Assembly (NCBI GenBank): GCA_003223555.1
Contig: QHVM01000108.1
Span: 1-45,909 of the forward strand
DNA from: Acidobacteriota bacterium
Lineage (GTDB): Bacteria > Acidobacteriota > Vicinamibacteria > Fen-336
Direction of reading: 5' to 3'
DNA length: 45,909 nucleotides
Part shown: one piece after another, positions 24,634 through 36,557 of the stretch
Layout: the number at the start of each line of letters is the position of its first letter
How positions within the stretch are numbered: the stretch's first letter is position 1
Made by a program: the position numbers and the translations under genes
Notes under the pieces: model-generated
What the model was told of the DNA's origin: nothing
Seen by the model: only the letters and a program-made list of their open reading frames with translations
Database searches by the model: none

Positions 24634-25122
24634 CTATTCCGCGATCCACGATAGCAAGATGGACTTGACCGTCCTCGTATCGGCGGGGACGCCGTCGACC
24701 TTCCATTCCATCCCGCGGTCCCGAATCCCCACCGCGGTGGGTGCGCCCTTGATCGCCAGGGCGGCGAAGGCGCTTCGCTCGGGGTCGGCGTACCAGGCCG
24801 CCCGGGCCAGATCGGGGAAGGCATCGCAGACGGCCCGGGTCTCGGCCAGCGAGCCGCCGACGACCACCACCATGCGCGCCGCGGCATTGCCATCTTCATG
24901 CTTCTTGACCAGCCGGAGCAGCCGCTCGCTGGCCTGTGACTGCGGCGTGACGTACAGGAGCAGCCATCCACCGGCCTGACCGAGCCCGCTACTGGCCACG
25001 GTCTGACCGTCGAGGCTCTTCACCTCGAAGGCGGGCAGGGGAGCGCGATCCATGGCCGGCACGGGGACGGAGGCCAGCAGCAGGGTGAGGCCACCCAGGG
25101 CGGACGCGAGCGAGGTCTTCAT
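24634..25122 (-). CDS. Exported thioredoxin-fold protein lacking CxxC
   Basis: The protein has 162 residues from ATG 25122 (GGAG upstream). A signal peptide (TSLASALGGLTLLLASVPVPA) precedes a thioredoxin/AhpC-like fold: LPAFEVKSLDGQTV, then GGWLLLYVTPQSQASERLLR where CxxC would normally stand, and the cis-proline loop KGAPTAVGI. Without redox cysteines it cannot act as a classical thiol oxidoreductase and may be a binding or chaperone-like protein. It begins 16 bases after the stop of the giant repeat protein, as the last gene of that operon. Confidence 0.75.
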   Translation of the reverse strand: MKTSLASALGGLTLLLASVPVPAMDRAPLPAFEVKSLDGQTVASSGLGQAGGWLLLYVTPQSQASERLLRLVKKHEDGNAAARMVVVVGGSLAETRAVCDAFPDLARAAWYADPERSAFAALAIKGAPTAVGIRDRGMEWKVDGVPADTRTVKSILLSWIAE

Positions 25123-25138
25123 CGGTCGCTCCATCATC

Positions 25139-28100
25139 CTACGGCACCACGAAGTTCGTGACCTGCGCCCGTTCTGCGGCACTCATGCCGGCCAGGGCGT
25201 TGGCATCGGTCAGGTTCACGAGCGCCTCGGCCTGCGATTGCGCTCCGGCGGTATCGGTGAGGCCTCGCTGCACCGCGAAGTGCATCACGATCGCGGTTCC
25301 ACCGGCGGGAACCGTCACGCTCCACCGGTAGAAGATGTCGTCGTTGCCGTTCGTGAACTGGACCGCGCTCAGGCCGGTCGGGGCGCCCGGGCCCTCGAAG
25401 ACGTGGGCGAGCGCGGGATCGCAGCAGAAGCCCTGCTGGTCGGTCACCGCGAAGCTGTTAGCCGTCAACGACGGCGGCACGACGACGCGCGTCGAGCTGT
25501 CGGAGCCGAGGTTGCTCTCCACCTGAACGGTCACGGTCTGGTTGGCGGCCGTGGGGTTGGACAGGATCTCCAGGTAGCGCGCGAAGCCGCCCCCGGCGGG
25601 CACGAACACCTTCCGGGTCACGCTGAGCCCGCTCATGCTCGCGGAACCGATTGAGATCTCCCGGCCCCCGTCCTCGAGCCGCCCGAAGGAGAAGCAGGGG
25701 AAGAACTGGCCATTGATCTTGAGGAAGTACGCGCCGTCGTAGGCGTCGTTGAGGCTCCGGCTCACCGTGCCCCCATCGTTCAGTTGACCGGTGCAGTCAA
25801 CGTCGTAGCGGAAGCCGTCAGCCCCGTCGAGGTTGAACCTGAAAAACGCGATGGGCTCGAGCGTCACGTCGATGGTCGCCGGCGTGCCTTCGGTGAGCGT
25901 CCCCTCCGCCGAGCCCATGCGCCGGGAGTCGCTCGGGTCGCGGGCGGACACGCTCACCGTGCCGACCGGGATGCCGCTCGCCTCGTAGTGGCCCGTCGCG
26001 TCGGCGGTTGTGCTGTGGCTGAAGAAGCCCAAGGGCCCGCTACCGCCCATGTTCTGCAGCGTCACCGGGGCGCTCGCGACGGGCGTCACGCCGTCCGCGG
26101 CGAAGATCGTGCCCATCACGGTGCCGGTGGCGGGGAAACTCAAGTCGATGGTGGCCGTGTCGCCGTCTGCCGCGAGGGTTCCGCCGGCGGCCGCCGTCAG
26201 TGCGGTGGCGCTGTCCCTGGCCTGGACCGTGAAGTCTCCGAGGGCGACGCGCTCGAAGCGGTACCCGCCCTGGTCGTCGGCCTGGCCGAAGCGGTCGAAC
26301 GGCAGGCCGGAGCTGGTGAGGGCGACGTCGGCGAAGGGCACCGCCACCCCGGCGGCATCCCGCACCGTCCCGGTCACCGTCCCCGAAGCCTGCAGCAGCA
26401 CGTCCAGGTCGACCGGCACCGCGACGTCGGCGACCGTGCCGGTGGCGGTGCCGCGCAGACCGGAATTGCCGTCCTGGGCGGTGACCGTGAAGCTGCCCAC
26501 GCCCGCGCCGAACACGCGGTAATGGCCGCCCGCATCCGTGAAGCTCGCATAGAACGTCCGGGATCCCTCGCCACTACCCTGGGTGACGAAGACGTTGGGG
26601 AAGGGTACTGTCGTCGTTCCATCCGAGAAGAAGACGGTGCCGCGCACCACCGAAACAGGCAGCGTCAGGTCGAGCGTGATCAGCTGGCCTTGCGCGGTGA
26701 ACGCCCCTGTCCCCTGGACGGTGGTTTCGAAGTCAGGTGAGTAGGCCACGATCCGGAAGCCCTGGTCTCCCGGATTCAGGCCGGCGAACCGGTACGACCC
26801 ATTCCCGTCTGCATAGAGCGCGGCGAGAGAGGCGCCGGTGGCCACGTCGTAGGCCTGGAGGTAGGCGTTGCTGACGCCGGTCTGCCCGTCGGCCGCGAAC
26901 ACGGTGCCCTGCACGTCGCCCGAGAAAGGAGCGGTGATGGTGGCGAGGATGGTGCCGGCGTCGTCGGCCGCGGTCACGACGCCGGACGTGCTGCCGGCGA
27001 AGGCTCCGTTGCCCGGGTCATACGCCTGGAGGCTGAACGCGCCCTCGGGGACGTTGGAGATGAACAGCATCCCGTCGACGTCGGCCGTCCCGGCGAAGAA
27101 GGAGCGCGCGCTGTCCTGGATGTACACGTAGGCCCCGCTGTAGCGCGAGCCGTCGCCGCGGAGCACGGTGACCTGGACCGTGGCCGTGGCGGGCAGCGTG
27201 ACGTCTACCGTGCGTGTCTCCCCGTGACTCGTGAGGACCACTCCGGTGACGTCGCGGAAGAGGGCGCCGTCGCTCGGGTGGTAGGCCCGGACGGTCAGGC
27301 TGGGACCGACCGGCACCTGGCTGAACGTGTAGGTGCCCGCCGCGTCGGTCTGGGCGAAGCGATTGATGCCCGGGCCGAACACCTGGACGCTGGTGAAGGG
27401 CGCCGGCGTTCCGCGCGCGAAAGCAACCTGGCCGGTGATCGTGCCGACCTGGGGCAGCCGGATGTCGGCCACGACCGTGTCGTCGCGATTGGGCACGTTG
27501 CCGGTGGCGCTTCCCAGCACCTGCGCGTTCGCGTCGAGCGCGGACGCGGTGAAGCCACCGAGCGCGCCGAAGGGTACTCCGGTGACGGTGTAGAGCCCGT
27601 CGGTATCGGTGGAGACGTTGGCCACCAGCCGCGGCCCGTTGCCCGTGCTCAGCCGGACCCTTGTGTTGGGGAGCGGAGTGACGCCGTCGCCCTGGTACAC
27701 ATGGCCGGTCACCGTACCACCCGGGAACGGCTGCGGCACGACCGTCGTGCCGTTGACGGTGACCGTGATGCGGTAGCCGCCGGTGTAGGCCTCGGCATAC
27801 GCAGTGGCCACGACCACGTGCCGGCCGGACTGCGTGAGGGTGCCCTGGAAGAGGGAGTTGAGGTTGCCGCCGCTGTCGTCGTTGGCGCCGAGGAAGGATC
27901 CGTCGGGGTTGTAGGCCTCGACGAACGGATCAGGCAGGGCCGGGTAGCCGCCGTTGGCGAGCTTGTCCTCGGCCACGCGGACGCTGTCGCCGGCGTTGGC
28001 GGTGAAGACCCACAGGTCGCGCTCGCCCCGGAAACGCAGGACGCCGAGGCCGGCCTCGACGAGGTTGACCGTCAAGGACACCGTCTGGCCGTCCTGCGCG

Positions 28101-28723
28101 GCGGTGATCGTGCCCGAGACCTCGCCCAGCAGGCTCGTGACGGGATCGATGGCCTGCACGGTGAAGGCTCCCTCCGGCACGCTGGCGATCACGAGCTGGC
28201 CGGCGCTGTCGGTGGTCCCGACGAAGCGATCGCCGGTCGCGTTGTGGACGGTGACCTGCACGGAGGCCATCGCGGGCAGGGTGAGGGCCACCGGCACGAT
28301 CCCGCCCACGGCCGGCATGCTCCCGCTAGCGTCGCGGAAGACGGCGAAGTTGACGGGATGGAACGCCCGTACGGTGAAGGCGCCGGTAGGCACGTTGACG
28401 ATGTCGAGCCGCCCGCTCGCGTCGGTCGTGCCGGCGAAGCGGAAGAAGCCGCGCGCAGCCTCGAGGATGTTGACCTGGACGCCCGCGGCCGGCCCGCCGG
28501 CGGCGAAGCTCACCTGGAGCCGGACCGTTCCGAGCGCGACGAGGGTCAGGTCCTGGGTCGTCGTCTGGTCCTGGCTCACCGTGACCACGGCCGACGACGG
28601 CACGTTCGTGTTCGGCTCGTAGGCGGTCACGGTGAAGCTTCCCACCGGCACGTCGGAGAAGGTGTAGCGGCCAGTGCCGTCGGTCTGCGTCGAGCGGCTC
28701 GCGCCCGACCCGTTGAGGCTCAT
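25139..28723 (-). CDS. 3' part of split giant CnaB-repeat surface protein
   Basis: The frame opens at an internal ATG ([12 protein letters not shown]) in the middle of a CnaB/carboxypeptidase-regulatory unit that begins in the upstream frame, so this is the continuation of the gene at 28326-36557. It has about 1,194 residues of repeat units (for example [18 protein letters not shown] and [19 protein letters not shown]). One unit near 27700-28000 resembles a pre-peptidase C-terminal-like domain ([20 protein letters not shown]). It ends with the third copy of the unknown module ([20 protein letters not shown] to AQVTNFVVP). On its own it has no signal peptide and would not be exported, so it is probably a fragment unless the frameshift is an assembly error. 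Confidence 0.8.
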   Translation of the reverse strand: MSLNGSGASRSTQTDGTGRYTFSDVPVGSFTVTAYEPNTNVPSSAVVTVSQDQTTTQDLTLVALGTVRLQVSFAAGGPAAGVQVNILEAARGFFRFAGTTDASGRLDIVNVPTGAFTVRAFHPVNFAVFRDASGSMPAVGGIVPVALTLPAMASVQVTVHNATGDRFVGTTDSAGQLVIASVPEGAFTVQAIDPVTSLLGEVSGTITAAQDGQTVSLTVNLVEAGLGVLRFRGERDLWVFTANAGDSVRVAEDKLANGGYPALPDPFVEAYNPDGSFLGANDDSGGNLNSLFQGTLTQSGRHVVVATAYAEAYTGGYRITVTVNGTTVVPQPFPGGTVTGHVYQGDGVTPLPNTRVRLSTGNGPRLVANVSTDTDGLYTVTGVPFGALGGFTASALDANAQVLGSATGNVPNRDDTVVADIRLPQVGTITGQVAFARGTPAPFTSVQVFGPGINRFAQTDAAGTYTFSQVPVGPSLTVRAYHPSDGALFRDVTGVVLTSHGETRTVDVTLPATATVQVTVLRGDGSRYSGAYVYIQDSARSFFAGTADVDGMLFISNVPEGAFSLQAYDPGNGAFAGSTSGVVTAADDAGTILATITAPFSGDVQGTVFAADGQTGVSNAYLQAYDVATGASLAALYADGNGSYRFAGLNPGDQGFRIVAYSPDFETTVQGTGAFTAQGQLITLDLTLPVSVVRGTVFFSDGTTTVPFPNVFVTQGSGEGSRTFYASFTDAGGHYRVFGAGVGSFTVTAQDGNSGLRGTATGTVADVAVPVDLDVLLQASGTVTGTVRDAAGVAVPFADVALTSSGLPFDRFGQADDQGGYRFERVALGDFTVQARDSATALTAAAGGTLAADGDTATIDLSFPATGTVMGTIFAADGVTPVASAPVTLQNMGGSGPLGFFSHSTTADATGHYEASGIPVGTVSVSARDPSDSRRMGSAEGTLTEGTPATIDVTLEPIAFFRFNLDGADGFRYDVDCTGQLNDGGTVSRSLNDAYDGAYFLKINGQFFPCFSFGRLEDGGREISIGSASMSGLSVTRKVFVPAGGGFARYLEILSNPTAANQTVTVQVESNLGSDSSTRVVVPPSLTANSFAVTDQQGFCCDPALAHVFEGPGAPTGLSAVQFTNGNDDIFYRWSVTVPAGGTAIVMHFAVQRGLTDTAGAQSQAEALVNLTDANALAGMSAAERAQVTNFVVP
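25142..25840 (-). repeat. Module copy 3 (C-terminal)
   Basis: A roughly 230-residue segment shares the core of copies 1 and 2: GREI...[33 protein letters not shown], and an ending TNFVVP like IRNFAVP. It is the most diverged copy and contains extra cysteines (FCCDP). Confidence 0.7.
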
Positions 28724-31700
28724 GAAGACGTTGGCCGGTTCCGGACACGGCGCCGGTCGGCTGGATGGTGACGTTGGCGACCGTGACCTGTCCCGCGGTC
28801 ACCGACGCGGAAGTGGTGCCGGTCAAGCTCGAGCCCTGGGGCACGAACGCGATTCCCGTCACCGTGTACGACCCGGGCGGCACGACCGTCAGGACGTAGC
28901 TTCCGTCGGTCGCCAGGTTGGCGGACTGGAAGACCGGGCCCGAGGCTTGCACCGCGCCCGAAGTCACGGCCGCGCCCGTGTGGCGGCGCACCGTGCCCCG
29001 CAGCACCCCGGTATTGCTGAAGACCGCGTCCTGGGCGGCGCTCGTCTGGCCTTCAGGGAAGCTCCCCAGCGCGTCGGGAGCCTGGAAGAACGTCTGGGGA
29101 TGGAACGCCTGGAGGACGAAGCCGTCCACGGGGATCGGCCGCGAGGAGCCGAAGTCGTTGAATGTGGAGGTGAAGGAGAACGAGCCGTCGGCGCCGGCAT
29201 TCAGGGACTGCGTGCGCCCATAGAAGATGTTGCGGCTGCGGAAGCGCACCAAAGCGCCGGCCACCGGTGTGGTCCCGTCACCCGCCAGCGCGCGCCCGCT
29301 CACGGCGCCATTCAGCGCGGGCAGCGGCGTGAGGGCGCTCGTCCCGTCGGAAGGCACCGCGAAGTTGCGGATCCAGCCGATCTCCTGCGGGCTGAGGCCG
29401 GTCAGCGCCTCGGGCGGGAGCTGGACCAGCCGCTCGGCCGACGCCCGAGCGGCCACCCGGCTCGTCTGCTGGAGAGCGAAGTGCAGGAAGGCGACCGTCC
29501 CTCCGGCGGGAATCGTCACGCCGTTCCAGCCGTAATGGAGCTGGCCATAGTTGCCGGGCGTCGCGAAGCTCGCCTCGCCGGCGCGCAAGGGCGCGCCCGG
29601 ACCGTCGAAGGCGAAGGCGGAGGCGGGCAGGGTGGAGACGAGGAACGGATCGCCGTCGTTGCCGTCGTCGACGGCCACCCAGCGGTCGGGATTGAGAGGA
29701 TCGGAGACGTTCAGGGTCGTGTCGCCGCTGGAGGTGGCCACCACGCGAGGTGGCCCGTTGAACTGACGGAGGTTGCTCAGCAGATGCACGTCCACCGTGA
29801 CGGGATCGGCCGTGGGGTTGCTGAGGATCTCCAGGTAGCGGGCGAAGTAGCCGGTCCGCGGCACGAACACCTTGCGGGTGACGTCGAGCCCGGCCAGGCC
29901 CGTCTGCCGGAGCGCGACCTCGCGGCCCGACTCCTCGGTCGTCCCGATGGTTCCCCCGGTGAACCGGCTCGGCGACCCGCCGCTCACCACGTCGAGCAGC
30001 AGTCCGCCCCGGTTGGAGGCGAAATCGCCCTCGAAGAGGCTGTTCGTCCCGTCGGGGATGGAGCCGTCGCCCTGCAGGTTGAAGAAGGAGTTGTTGGCGT
30101 CGTAGAAGTTCACCGGCAGGTTGATGGCGTTGTCGAGGAGCTGGATGTTGGCCGTCACTTGCTGGCCGTCGCTGTCGATGCGTCCCGACGTCTCCCCGCG
30201 GGTCTGGGCGCTGGCCGCCGTGGCGACAAAGCCGCCGACGAGCACACCGTCGATCTCGAAGCTTCCCTCGCCGTCCGTAGTCGCGGTGAAGAAGCCGCCC
30301 AAGGCGTTCGTGCTCTGGACCGTCACTCCGACTCCCGGCGCGGCCGTGCCGTCGGGGTTCAGGACGTGGCCGATCACCGAGCCGAGGCCGACGAGCTTCA
30401 AGTTGCGGACGACGACGTCGCCGTTCTGGGCCACGCCGATGCCGGTCTCGCGGGCGCGGAGCCGGCCGTTGGGCACGGCCTCCAGCGTGTACGTCCCCAG
30501 GGGCACCGCATTGAAGCGGAAGCTGCCGTCGGCGCCGGACGTCACCTCGCGGAAGAGCGCGTAATTGCTGAGGCGGATGGGCACGCCGACGACGGGACTG
30601 CCGCTCGGTGCGAAGACCCGGCCGAGGACGGAGCCAGCCGGCTGCAGGTTCACTGTGACGTTCGATGTGGCCCCAACCGCCACGCTGCCGCTGGCCGACC
30701 CGCCGAGCAGCGTCACCGGGTCGGTGGCCGAGACGGTGAACGGCCCGGCGAGCACGCGCGGGAAGGTGATCGTGCCGTCGGCTCCCGTGGTCCCCGTCTG
30801 GATGTCGTAGAACACCGAGCTGAAGAGCGTGACGCTCGCTCCCGTGATCAGGTTGCCCGAGGCGTCGCGCACCGTCACCACCACACGGCCCTGGCCGTTG
30901 AGGGTGACGTTGACCGTCCGGACCTCGCCGTTGACGCTCACCTGGTTGCTGGCCCGGCCGCGGTCGCCGGTGGCGAGATCGGTCACGTCGAGATTGAACG
31001 CGCCTACGGGGACCGGGTCGAACGAGAACCGGCCCTGGAGATCCGTGGTCACGCTCGACGGCACTCCGGGCAGGAAGCGGTCGATGCTCACCACCGCGCC
31101 CGGCACCGGCACCGCACCGCCGAAGCGGAAGACGGTGCCGTTGACCGTGCCCGAGGCGAAGAGCGTCACGTTGAGGGTGAGCGTCTGGCCGGACAGGCCC
31201 AGGCTGCCCGCGGCGCGGCCCCGGAGCCCGCTGGCCGGATCGGTGACCTGCACCGTGACGTTGCCCGGGTTGACGTGGTCCACCCGGTATCGGCCGTCGG
31301 CGCCGGTGGTGGTGGTGAAGGTTCCGTTGCTGGCCACCAACGTCACCTGGGCCCCGCTCACCGGCTGGCCGCTCGGCAGCGTCACGAGGCCCGCCGCGGA
31401 GCCGCCCACGGCCAGGATGAGGTCGACGTCCGTCGTCTGGTCCTCGATCACCGTGGCGACGAGGCTGGCCGCGGTGTTGCTCGCGGGATCGAAGGTCTCC
31501 AGCGTCACGGGCCCGACCGGAACGTCCGAGAAGACGAACCGCCCGCCGGTGTCGGTGTCGGTGGAGCGGGACAGGCCGCCGGCACCGCGGAGCTCCACCC
31601 TCACGAACACCACCGCCTCGCCCGAGCCACGGTGCACGAACCCGCGCACGATTCCCGTGGGTCCGATGGTGATCTCGGTCGGGCTGATCTCGCCGACGCG

Positions 31701-34700
31701 CACGACGGTCGAGGTGGCGGCGATGAGGGGCGTGCCCTGCGGATGCGGCACGGTCGCGGTGAGGAGGACACTGCCCGCGGGCAGGCCCGTGAACACGTAC
31801 GTGCCGCCGGTCCCGATGGGAACCGGGACGTCGCGGAGGAGAGCGTCGCCGCTCGCCACGACAGTGCCGGAGCTGACCACCGCCTGGTTGAACCGGCGCA
31901 CGGTGCCGGTGACCATGCCGGTGTCGCGGAACACCACGTCCTGGACGGCGGTGGTCAGGCCCGGCTCGAAGTCGCCGGACGCCGGCGGTGACGTGAGCAG
32001 CGTCTGCGGATGGTCCGCCCGCAGCGTGAACGGGGCCACCGGCACTGCGACCGAGGTCCCGCTGGTGTTGAAGGCGGCCGCGAGGTGGAAGGCGGCGCTG
32101 CCGTCAGCGCTGAAGAAGAACGTGCGCCCGAAGAGCGGGTGGTCGCTGCGGAAGCGCACCCCTGCGCTCGGCACCGGAGTGACCGCGTCAGAGGCCAGCA
32201 CGTGGCCGTCAACCGAGCCCGTAAGCGCCGGCAGCGGAGGCACCGGGCTCTCCCCGTCGGGGGGAGCCGCGAAGTTCCGGATCGCCGTCCGCTCCTCCGG
32301 GCTGAGGCCGGTCAGGGCCTCCGGCGGGAGTTGAACGAGCCGTTCGGCCGAGGCCTGGGCCGCCGCCCGGCTGGTCTGCTGCGACGTGAAGTGCAGGAAG
32401 GCGACCGTCCCACCCGCGGGCACGGTCACCTGGCTCCACTGCTCGGTGAGCCGGCCGAAGCGGTTCGTGAAGTCGTCGACGAGCCGAGCCGAGGAGGCAC
32501 CCTGGGCGCCGCTCGGGCCATCGAAGACGTGAGCCACCGCGGGCAGCGTGTTCACCAGGAAGGGGTCACCGTCGTCGTCGTCGTCCACGACCAGCCAGCG
32601 GTCCCGGGCGTCGGGGTCGGACACGTCCAGGTTGGCGTCGCCGCTCGAGGTCGCGATCACCCTCGGCTCGCGGTCGAACGTGAACCCGTTCTGGACCTTC
32701 CGGATGAACCGGAAGTTCGTGGTGAGTCGCACGTCGACGGTGACGGGCGAGGCGCTCGGGTTCGAGAGAACCTCGAGGTACCGCACGAAGTATCCGGGGG
32801 CAGGCACGAACGCCTTGCGCGTCACGTCGAGGCCGCCCAGACCCGACTGCACGAACGTGATCTCCCGTCCCGATTCCTCGGTGAGACCGAGACCGCCGGT
32901 GAACCGCTGGGGGGCGCCGTCCACGACGATGTCGAGGATCGAGGCCCCGCGGTTGCCGGCCGAGTCGCCCGCGAAGACCTGGGCCGTGCCGTCCTGGATG
33001 GAAGCGCCGTCGCGCAGGAAGTAGGAGAAGTTGCTGGCGTCGAACAGGTTCGTCGCCGCGAGCAGGAGGTTCACGGTCACGCTGGCGCCGTCGGAGAGCA
33101 GGGTCCCGGTGTTCTGGGCGAAGAGCTGGCCCTGCGGGCCCTGACCATTGGCGGTCACCACCACGTTGCCGACCGGGACGCCGCCGACGGAATAGAAGCC
33201 GTTGAGGTCTGTCTGGGCTCCGAAGCCGCGGCCGAAGCCGGGGTTCTGGCTCACCACGTAGACGCCGATCCGGGGAGCTGGCGAGCCGTCGGGCAGGAAC
33301 ACCTGGCCTTGCACGGTCCCCACTCCGACCAGGGTCAGGTTGCGCGTCACGAGCTGGCGGTGGCTCGTGAGCGCGACGCCCGTGGCGCGGGCCCGCACGC
33401 TGCCCGCCCCGTCGACGGCGGCGAGCGTGTACGAGCCGGTGGGGACGATGTCGAAGCGGAACGATCCGTCGGGCCGGCTCGTCGTCTGGCGGAACACGGG
33501 CCCGGTGATCTGGACGGTCATGTTCGCCACCGGTGTCGTGCCGTTGGGAGCGAACACGACGCCGGCGATGCTGCCGGCGGGCTGCAGGTGGACGGTCACG
33601 CTCTCGGTGGCATCGGCCGCCACGCTCCCCGACGCCCCGCCCCGGAGCTGTGTCGCCGGATCGACCGCGGACACGTCGAAGGAGCCCGCGAGGATGCCTT
33701 CGAACGTCACGGTGCCGTCGCTCTGGGTGACGCCCGATTGGCCACCGTCGAAGATGGTCCGGCCGATGACGCTGACCTGGGCCCCGGGCACGAGGTTCTC
33801 GGCCGCATCGCGCACCGTCACCACCACGCGGCCGAGGCCGTTGAGCGTGACGTTGACGGTGACGACCTCGTCCTGGTGGCCGACCGATCCTCCCGCTCGC
33901 CCGCGGTCACCGGTCGCTGGATCAGCGGCATCGATCGTGTAGCCACCGACGGGCAGGAGATCGATCCGGTAATGGCCGGCGCTGTCGCTCACGTCGCCCA
34001 GCCCCGCCTCGAGGGCGACCACCTGGACGCCGGGCGCGGGAACGGTTCCTCCGTGCCGGAACACCGTTCCCGTGATCGTCCCCGACGCGAGCAGGGTGAT
34101 GTCGGCCGTCACGACCTGGCCTTCGTGCTCGACGGTCCCGCCGGCGCGGCCGGCCAGCCGCTCGAGCGCAGCCCGGGCGATGACCTGGAAGCCTCCCAGG
34201 AAGACGTTCGGGATCAGGTAGCGCCCGGCGCCGTCGGTGTGGACCGTGAAGGACCCGCCGAAGATGCTGAAGCTCTGGAAGCTGACCGAGGCGTTCGCGG
34301 CGGGGTTGCCGCTGCCGTCCCTGACCAGCCCCGTGACCGAGCCCCGGGCCAGGAACGTGACGTCCGCGACCACGACCTGGGAGGTCGCAGTCAGGTTGCC
34401 GGTGGTGCGGCCGTGATTGCCTGCGGAATCGACCGCGTCCACGGTCACCGTGCCCAGGGACACGAAGTCGAAGGCGTAGCGGCCGGCGGGGTTCGTCTGG
34501 GTAGTGAGGCCGCCCAGGGTCACGGTGACGCCGCCGCCGACCGGGGTCACGCCGTCGCGGCCGAAGACCATGCCGACGACGCTCCCCCACGGACCGAGAC
34601 GCAGATCGATGTTGGCCGAACCGTCGAGCGGCAATGACCCCGTCCCGCGGGCGCGCAGCAGGGTGCGCGGGTCGAGAGCGGTGGCCACCAGCGTGCCCGT

Positions 34701-36557
34701 GACCATGTTGGTCACGCGGTAATGGCCGGTGGCGTCGGTGACCGTCGTGCGCACGTCGTTTCCCACGGCGAGCGTGACCTGGGCCCCGGCCACGGGCTGG
34801 CTCAGCGGGTCGGTGACGAGCCCGGTCACCGTCCCGGCGTTGGAGCCGATCTGGATCGTGCCCACGTCGGTGAGGCCGCCCGCTACCGGAGCCACCGCGT
34901 TCGAGGTGCCATCCGCGATCCGTCCGGACCGGATCAGCCGGGCGAGGACGGAGACGGGACCCAGGGCCACCGGCACCCTCGGGATCGAGAAGAAACCGGT
35001 GCCGTCGGCGGTTGCGGTGAAGACGTTGAAAGCGATGGCCGAGGCTCCGGCCGCCGGAGCACCGCCTTCGTCCACGATCCGGCCCTGCACGCTGGTCACG
35101 GCGTCGGGCACCAGCGGGTTCAGGCCCAGAGCGACCTCCAGGCCGTCGGGCAGCCCGTCGCCGTCGGTGTCGGGGTTCAAGGGGTTCGTGTGGCGGAGGA
35201 GCTCCTGCCCGTCGCTCAGCCCGTCCCCGTCGGTGTCGGCCCGCAGGGGATCGGTGCCGCGCCGGACTTCCTCGCCGTCGGGGATGCCGTCGCCGTCGGT
35301 GTCGGCCACGCGCGGGTTCGTCCCGAGGCGGAACTCCTGGAGGTTGGTCAGGCCGTCGCCGTCGCTGTCCAGCGCCGCGTCGGTGGCGTCGTTCGGGTTG
35401 AGGCCGTACGCCCGCTCGTACTCGTCGGTCATGGCGTCGCCGTCGGCGTCGTTGGGGACGAGGATGTCGATGGTCGCCGACCCGATCACTCCTTCGTTGC
35501 GGGCGGAGATGATCGCTCGGCCGCGCGCCAGGGCGGTGACGAGGCCGTCGGCCCCGACAGTCGCGATGCGCGGGTTGCTGGTCGCGTAGAAGGTGCCCTG
35601 GGACTGGGCAGTCACGTCCTTGAGGCTGCCGTCGGGGAGCAGCGCGTTGACCAGGAGCTGGGCCGTCTGGCCGCGGGTGGTGAGCTGCGAGAACGACGAG
35701 CTGACGGTCAGGGAGACCGGGATCGGATCCACTGCCCCGAAGGCGATCGGCCCCACGTCGGTCGGCAGATTCGCGGGGGTCAGGACGATGAAGCCGGACT
35801 GGCCGGTGAAGGTCGAGTTGTCCGGCCGGCGGCAGACCACCCGGACCCTGTACAAGCCCTGATCGACGGGGATGTTCGCGAAGGCAAAGGTACCGTCGTG
35901 AGCCACCTGGACCGTGCGGTTCTGGAGGCTCGCCGTGCAGTTCTCGTCGAGCTTGGGTGGCGGCGGCGGAGGCGGCGGCGAGTTGGGGTCGAGCGGGTTC
36001 GTCCCCGTGGCCACTTCGAGGCCGTCAGGAATCCCGTCGCCGTCGGTGTCGGTCTTGTGCGGATCGGTTCCGAGCTGGTACTCCTGCAGGTTCGTCAGGC
36101 CGTCCTGATCGGGGTCGGAGCCCGCGTCCGAAGGATCGGCGGGGTTGAGCCCGTGGGCGATCTCGTAGGCGTCGGGGATTCCGTCTCCATCCTGGTCGTT
36201 CGGAATGCGGACCGCAATCACGATTGAGGCCGCCAGGTTCTGGTTGACAGCGATAACGGTGACCTCGCCTCGGCTGACGCCTTGGACGAGCCCCGAGGAC
36301 CCGACCGAAACGACTCCATCGGGAATCACGGAATACGAGGTGCTCGGGTCGGAAGCCAGCTCCTGCTCGGAGCCATCGGCGAAGTGGCCTCGCACGGAAA
36401 GCTGCAGGCTTCCTCCCACCAGCACAGTGCTGGCGGGAGCGCTGATGCTCAGGGAGTCCAGCGGGTTCGCGGGGGCGACGTCCCCGCTGGCCAGGCGCGA
36501 CAGGGCGAACCATCCCAGCACCATCACGGCGCGCGTGGTGGCCGCCCGTGGTCTCAC
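28326..36557 (-). CDS. 5' part of giant CnaB/thrombospondin-3 repeat surface protein (frameshifted near 28.74 kb)
   Basis: The start is GTG 36557, overlapping the TGA of the HEAT gene (GTGA). A signal peptide ([16 protein letters not shown]) is followed by a Big_2-like Ig domain (about 30-118) and calcium-binding thrombospondin type 3 repeats ([19 protein letters not shown]; about 36200-35945). A polyproline stretch, a second Ig domain, a second TSP3 block (35465-35110) and a long CnaB/carboxypeptidase-regulatory array come next, with two copies of an unknown module (33055-32260 and 30125-29345). Real homology ends at about 28740; the last 138 residues up to 28326 are out-of-frame. It is probably an extracellular stalk or adhesin. 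The intact gene would span 25139-36557, about 3,800 residues. Confidence 0.85.
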   Translation of the reverse strand: MRPRAATTRAVMVLGWFALSRLASGDVAPANPLDSLSISAPASTVLVGGSLQLSVRGHFADGSEQELASDPSTSYSVIPDGVVSVGSSGLVQGVSRGEVTVIAVNQNLAASIVIAVRIPNDQDGDGIPDAYEIAHGLNPADPSDAGSDPDQDGLTNLQEYQLGTDPHKTDTDGDGIPDGLEVATGTNPLDPNSPPPPPPPPKLDENCTASLQNRTVQVAHDGTFAFANIPVDQGLYRVRVVCRRPDNSTFTGQSGFIVLTPANLPTDVGPIAFGAVDPIPVSLTVSSSFSQLTTRGQTAQLLVNALLPDGSLKDVTAQSQGTFYATSNPRIATVGADGLVTALARGRAIISARNEGVIGSATIDILVPNDADGDAMTDEYERAYGLNPNDATDAALDSDGDGLTNLQEFRLGTNPRVADTDGDGIPDGEEVRRGTDPLRADTDGDGLSDGQELLRHTNPLNPDTDGDGLPDGLEVALGLNPLVPDAVTSVQGRIVDEGGAPAAGASAIAFNVFTATADGTGFFSIPRVPVALGPVSVLARLIRSGRIADGTSNAVAPVAGGLTDVGTIQIGSNAGTVTGLVTDPLSQPVAGAQVTLAVGNDVRTTVTDATGHYRVTNMVTGTLVATALDPRTLLRARGTGSLPLDGSANIDLRLGPWGSVVGMVFGRDGVTPVGGGVTVTLGGLTTQTNPAGRYAFDFVSLGTVTVDAVDSAGNHGRTTGNLTATSQVVVADVTFLARGSVTGLVRDGSGNPAANASVSFQSFSIFGGSFTVHTDGAGRYLIPNVFLGGFQVIARAALERLAGRAGGTVEHEGQVVTADITLLASGTITGTVFRHGGTVPAPGVQVVALEAGLGDVSDSAGHYRIDLLPVGGYTIDAADPATGDRGRAGGSVGHQDEVVTVNVTLNGLGRVVVTVRDAAENLVPGAQVSVIGRTIFDGGQSGVTQSDGTVTFEGILAGSFDVSAVDPATQLRGGASGSVAADATESVTVHLQPAGSIAGVVFAPNGTTPVANMTVQITGPVFRQTTSRPDGSFRFDIVPTGSYTLAAVDGAGSVRARATGVALTSHRQLVTRNLTLVGVGTVQGQVFLPDGSPAPRIGVYVVSQNPGFGRGFGAQTDLNGFYSVGGVPVGNVVVTANGQGPQGQLFAQNTGTLLSDGASVTVNLLLAATNLFDASNFSYFLRDGASIQDGTAQVFAGDSAGNRGASILDIVVDGAPQRFTGGLGLTEESGREITFVQSGLGGLDVTRKAFVPAPGYFVRYLEVLSNPSASPVTVDVRLTTNFRFIRKVQNGFTFDREPRVIATSSGDANLDVSDPDARDRWLVVDDDDDGDPFLVNTLPAVAHVFDGPSGAQGASSARLVDDFTNRFGRLTEQWSQVTVPAGGTVAFLHFTSQQTSRAAAQASAERLVQLPPEALTGLSPEERTAIRNFAAPPDGESPVPPLPALTGSVDGHVLASDAVTPVPSAGVRFRSDHPLFGRTFFFSADGSAAFHLAAAFNTSGTSVAVPVAPFTLRADHPQTLLTSPPASGDFEPGLTTAVQDVVFRDTGMVTGTVRRFNQAVVSSGTVVASGDALLRDVPVPIGTGGTYVFTGLPAGSVLLTATVPHPQGTPLIAATSTVVRVGEISPTEITIGPTGIVRGFVHRGSGEAVVFVRVELRGAGGLSRSTDTDTGGRFVFSDVPVGPVTLETFDPASNTAASLVATVIEDQTTDVDLILAVGGSAAGLVTLPSGQPVSGAQVTLVASNGTFTTTTGADGRYRVDHVNPGNVTVQVTDPASGLRGRAAGSLGLSGQTLTLNVTLFASGTVNGTVFRFGGAVPVPGAVVSIDRFLPGVPSSVTTDLQGRFSFDPVPVGAFNLDVTDLATGDRGRASNQVSVNGEVRTVNVTLNGQGRVVVTVRDASGNLITGASVTLFSSVFYDIQTGTTGADGTITFPRVLAGPFTVSATDPVTLLGGSASGSVAVGATSNVTVNLQPAGSVLGRVFAPSGSPVVGVPIRLSNYALFREVTSGADGSFRFNAVPLGTYTLEAVPNGRLRARETGIGVAQNGDVVVRNLKLVGLGSVIGHVLNPDGTAAPGVGVTVQSTNALGGFFTATTDGEGSFEIDGVLVGGFVATAASAQTRGETSGRIDSDGQQVTANIQLLDNAINLPVNFYDANNSFFNLQGDGSIPDGTNSLFEGDFASNRGGLLLDVVSGGSPSRFTGGTIGTTEESGREVALRQTGLAGLDVTRKVFVPRTGYFARYLEILSNPTADPVTVDVHLLSNLRQFNGPPRVVATSSGDTTLNVSDPLNPDRWVAVDDGNDGDPFLVSTLPASAFAFDGPGAPLRAGEASFATPGNYGQLHYGWNGVTIPAGGTVAFLHFALQQTSRVAARASAERLVQLPPEALTGLSPQEIGWIRNFAVPSDGTSALTPLPALNGAVSGRALAGDGTTPVAGALVRFRSRNIFYGRTQSLNAGADGSFSFTSTFNDFGSSRPIPVDGFVLQAFHPQTFFQAPDALGSFPEGQTSAAQDAVFSNTGVLRGTVRRHTGAAVTSGAVQASGPVFQSANLATDGSYVLTVVPPGSYTVTGIAFVPQGSSLTGTTSASVTAGQVTVANVTIQPTGAVSGTGQRLHEPQRVGREPLDADRRHWPLHLLRRAGGKLHRDRLRAEHERAVVGRGHGEPGPDDDPGPDPRRARNGPAPGELRRRRAGRGRPGQHPRGCARLLPLRRHDRRERAARHRQRAYRRLHRTGVPSRQLRRLPRR
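29345..30125 (-). repeat. Module copy 2
   Basis: Encodes about 255 residues with [58 protein letters not shown], and [15 protein letters not shown] ending in IRNFAVP. DNA identity to copy 1 is visibly high near the C-terminal end of the module. Confidence 0.75.
32260..33055 (-). repeat. Module copy 1
   Basis: Encodes about 265 residues with [38 protein letters not shown], an acidic DDDDDGDPF loop, [19 protein letters not shown], and [17 protein letters not shown] ending in IRNFAAP. No family is recognised. Confidence 0.75.

Larger units (their letters stand above)
28530..34345 (-). repeat. Internal tandem duplication of about 2.9 kb
   Basis: Matching units recur about 2.92 kb apart: TVFRHGG at about 34.09 kb and TVFRFGG at 31.16 kb; [15 protein letters not shown]-type units; the unknown module at 33055 and 30125; [14 protein letters not shown] at about 32.15 kb and [14 protein letters not shown] at 29.24 kb. 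Copy 1 runs from about 34345 to 31400 and copy 2 from 31400 to about 28530. The frameshift lies in copy 2. Confidence 0.7.

Noticed and set aside
28326-28735. The last ~138 residues of the 2,743-residue frame as real protein
   Set aside because: They are arginine/histidine-rich and out of frame with the CnaB units that continue in the other frame.
28700-28760. Programmed ribosomal frameshifting joining the two giant frames
   Set aside because: There is no slippery sequence, and comparison with the internal duplicate shows missing codons, which points to a deletion or assembly fault rather than recoding.
28674-31991. A 1,105-codon plus-strand open frame opposite the giant protein
   Set aside because: Antisense to recognisable CnaB repeats and rich in His/Arg/Ala as expected for the complement of GC-rich repeat coding sequence.
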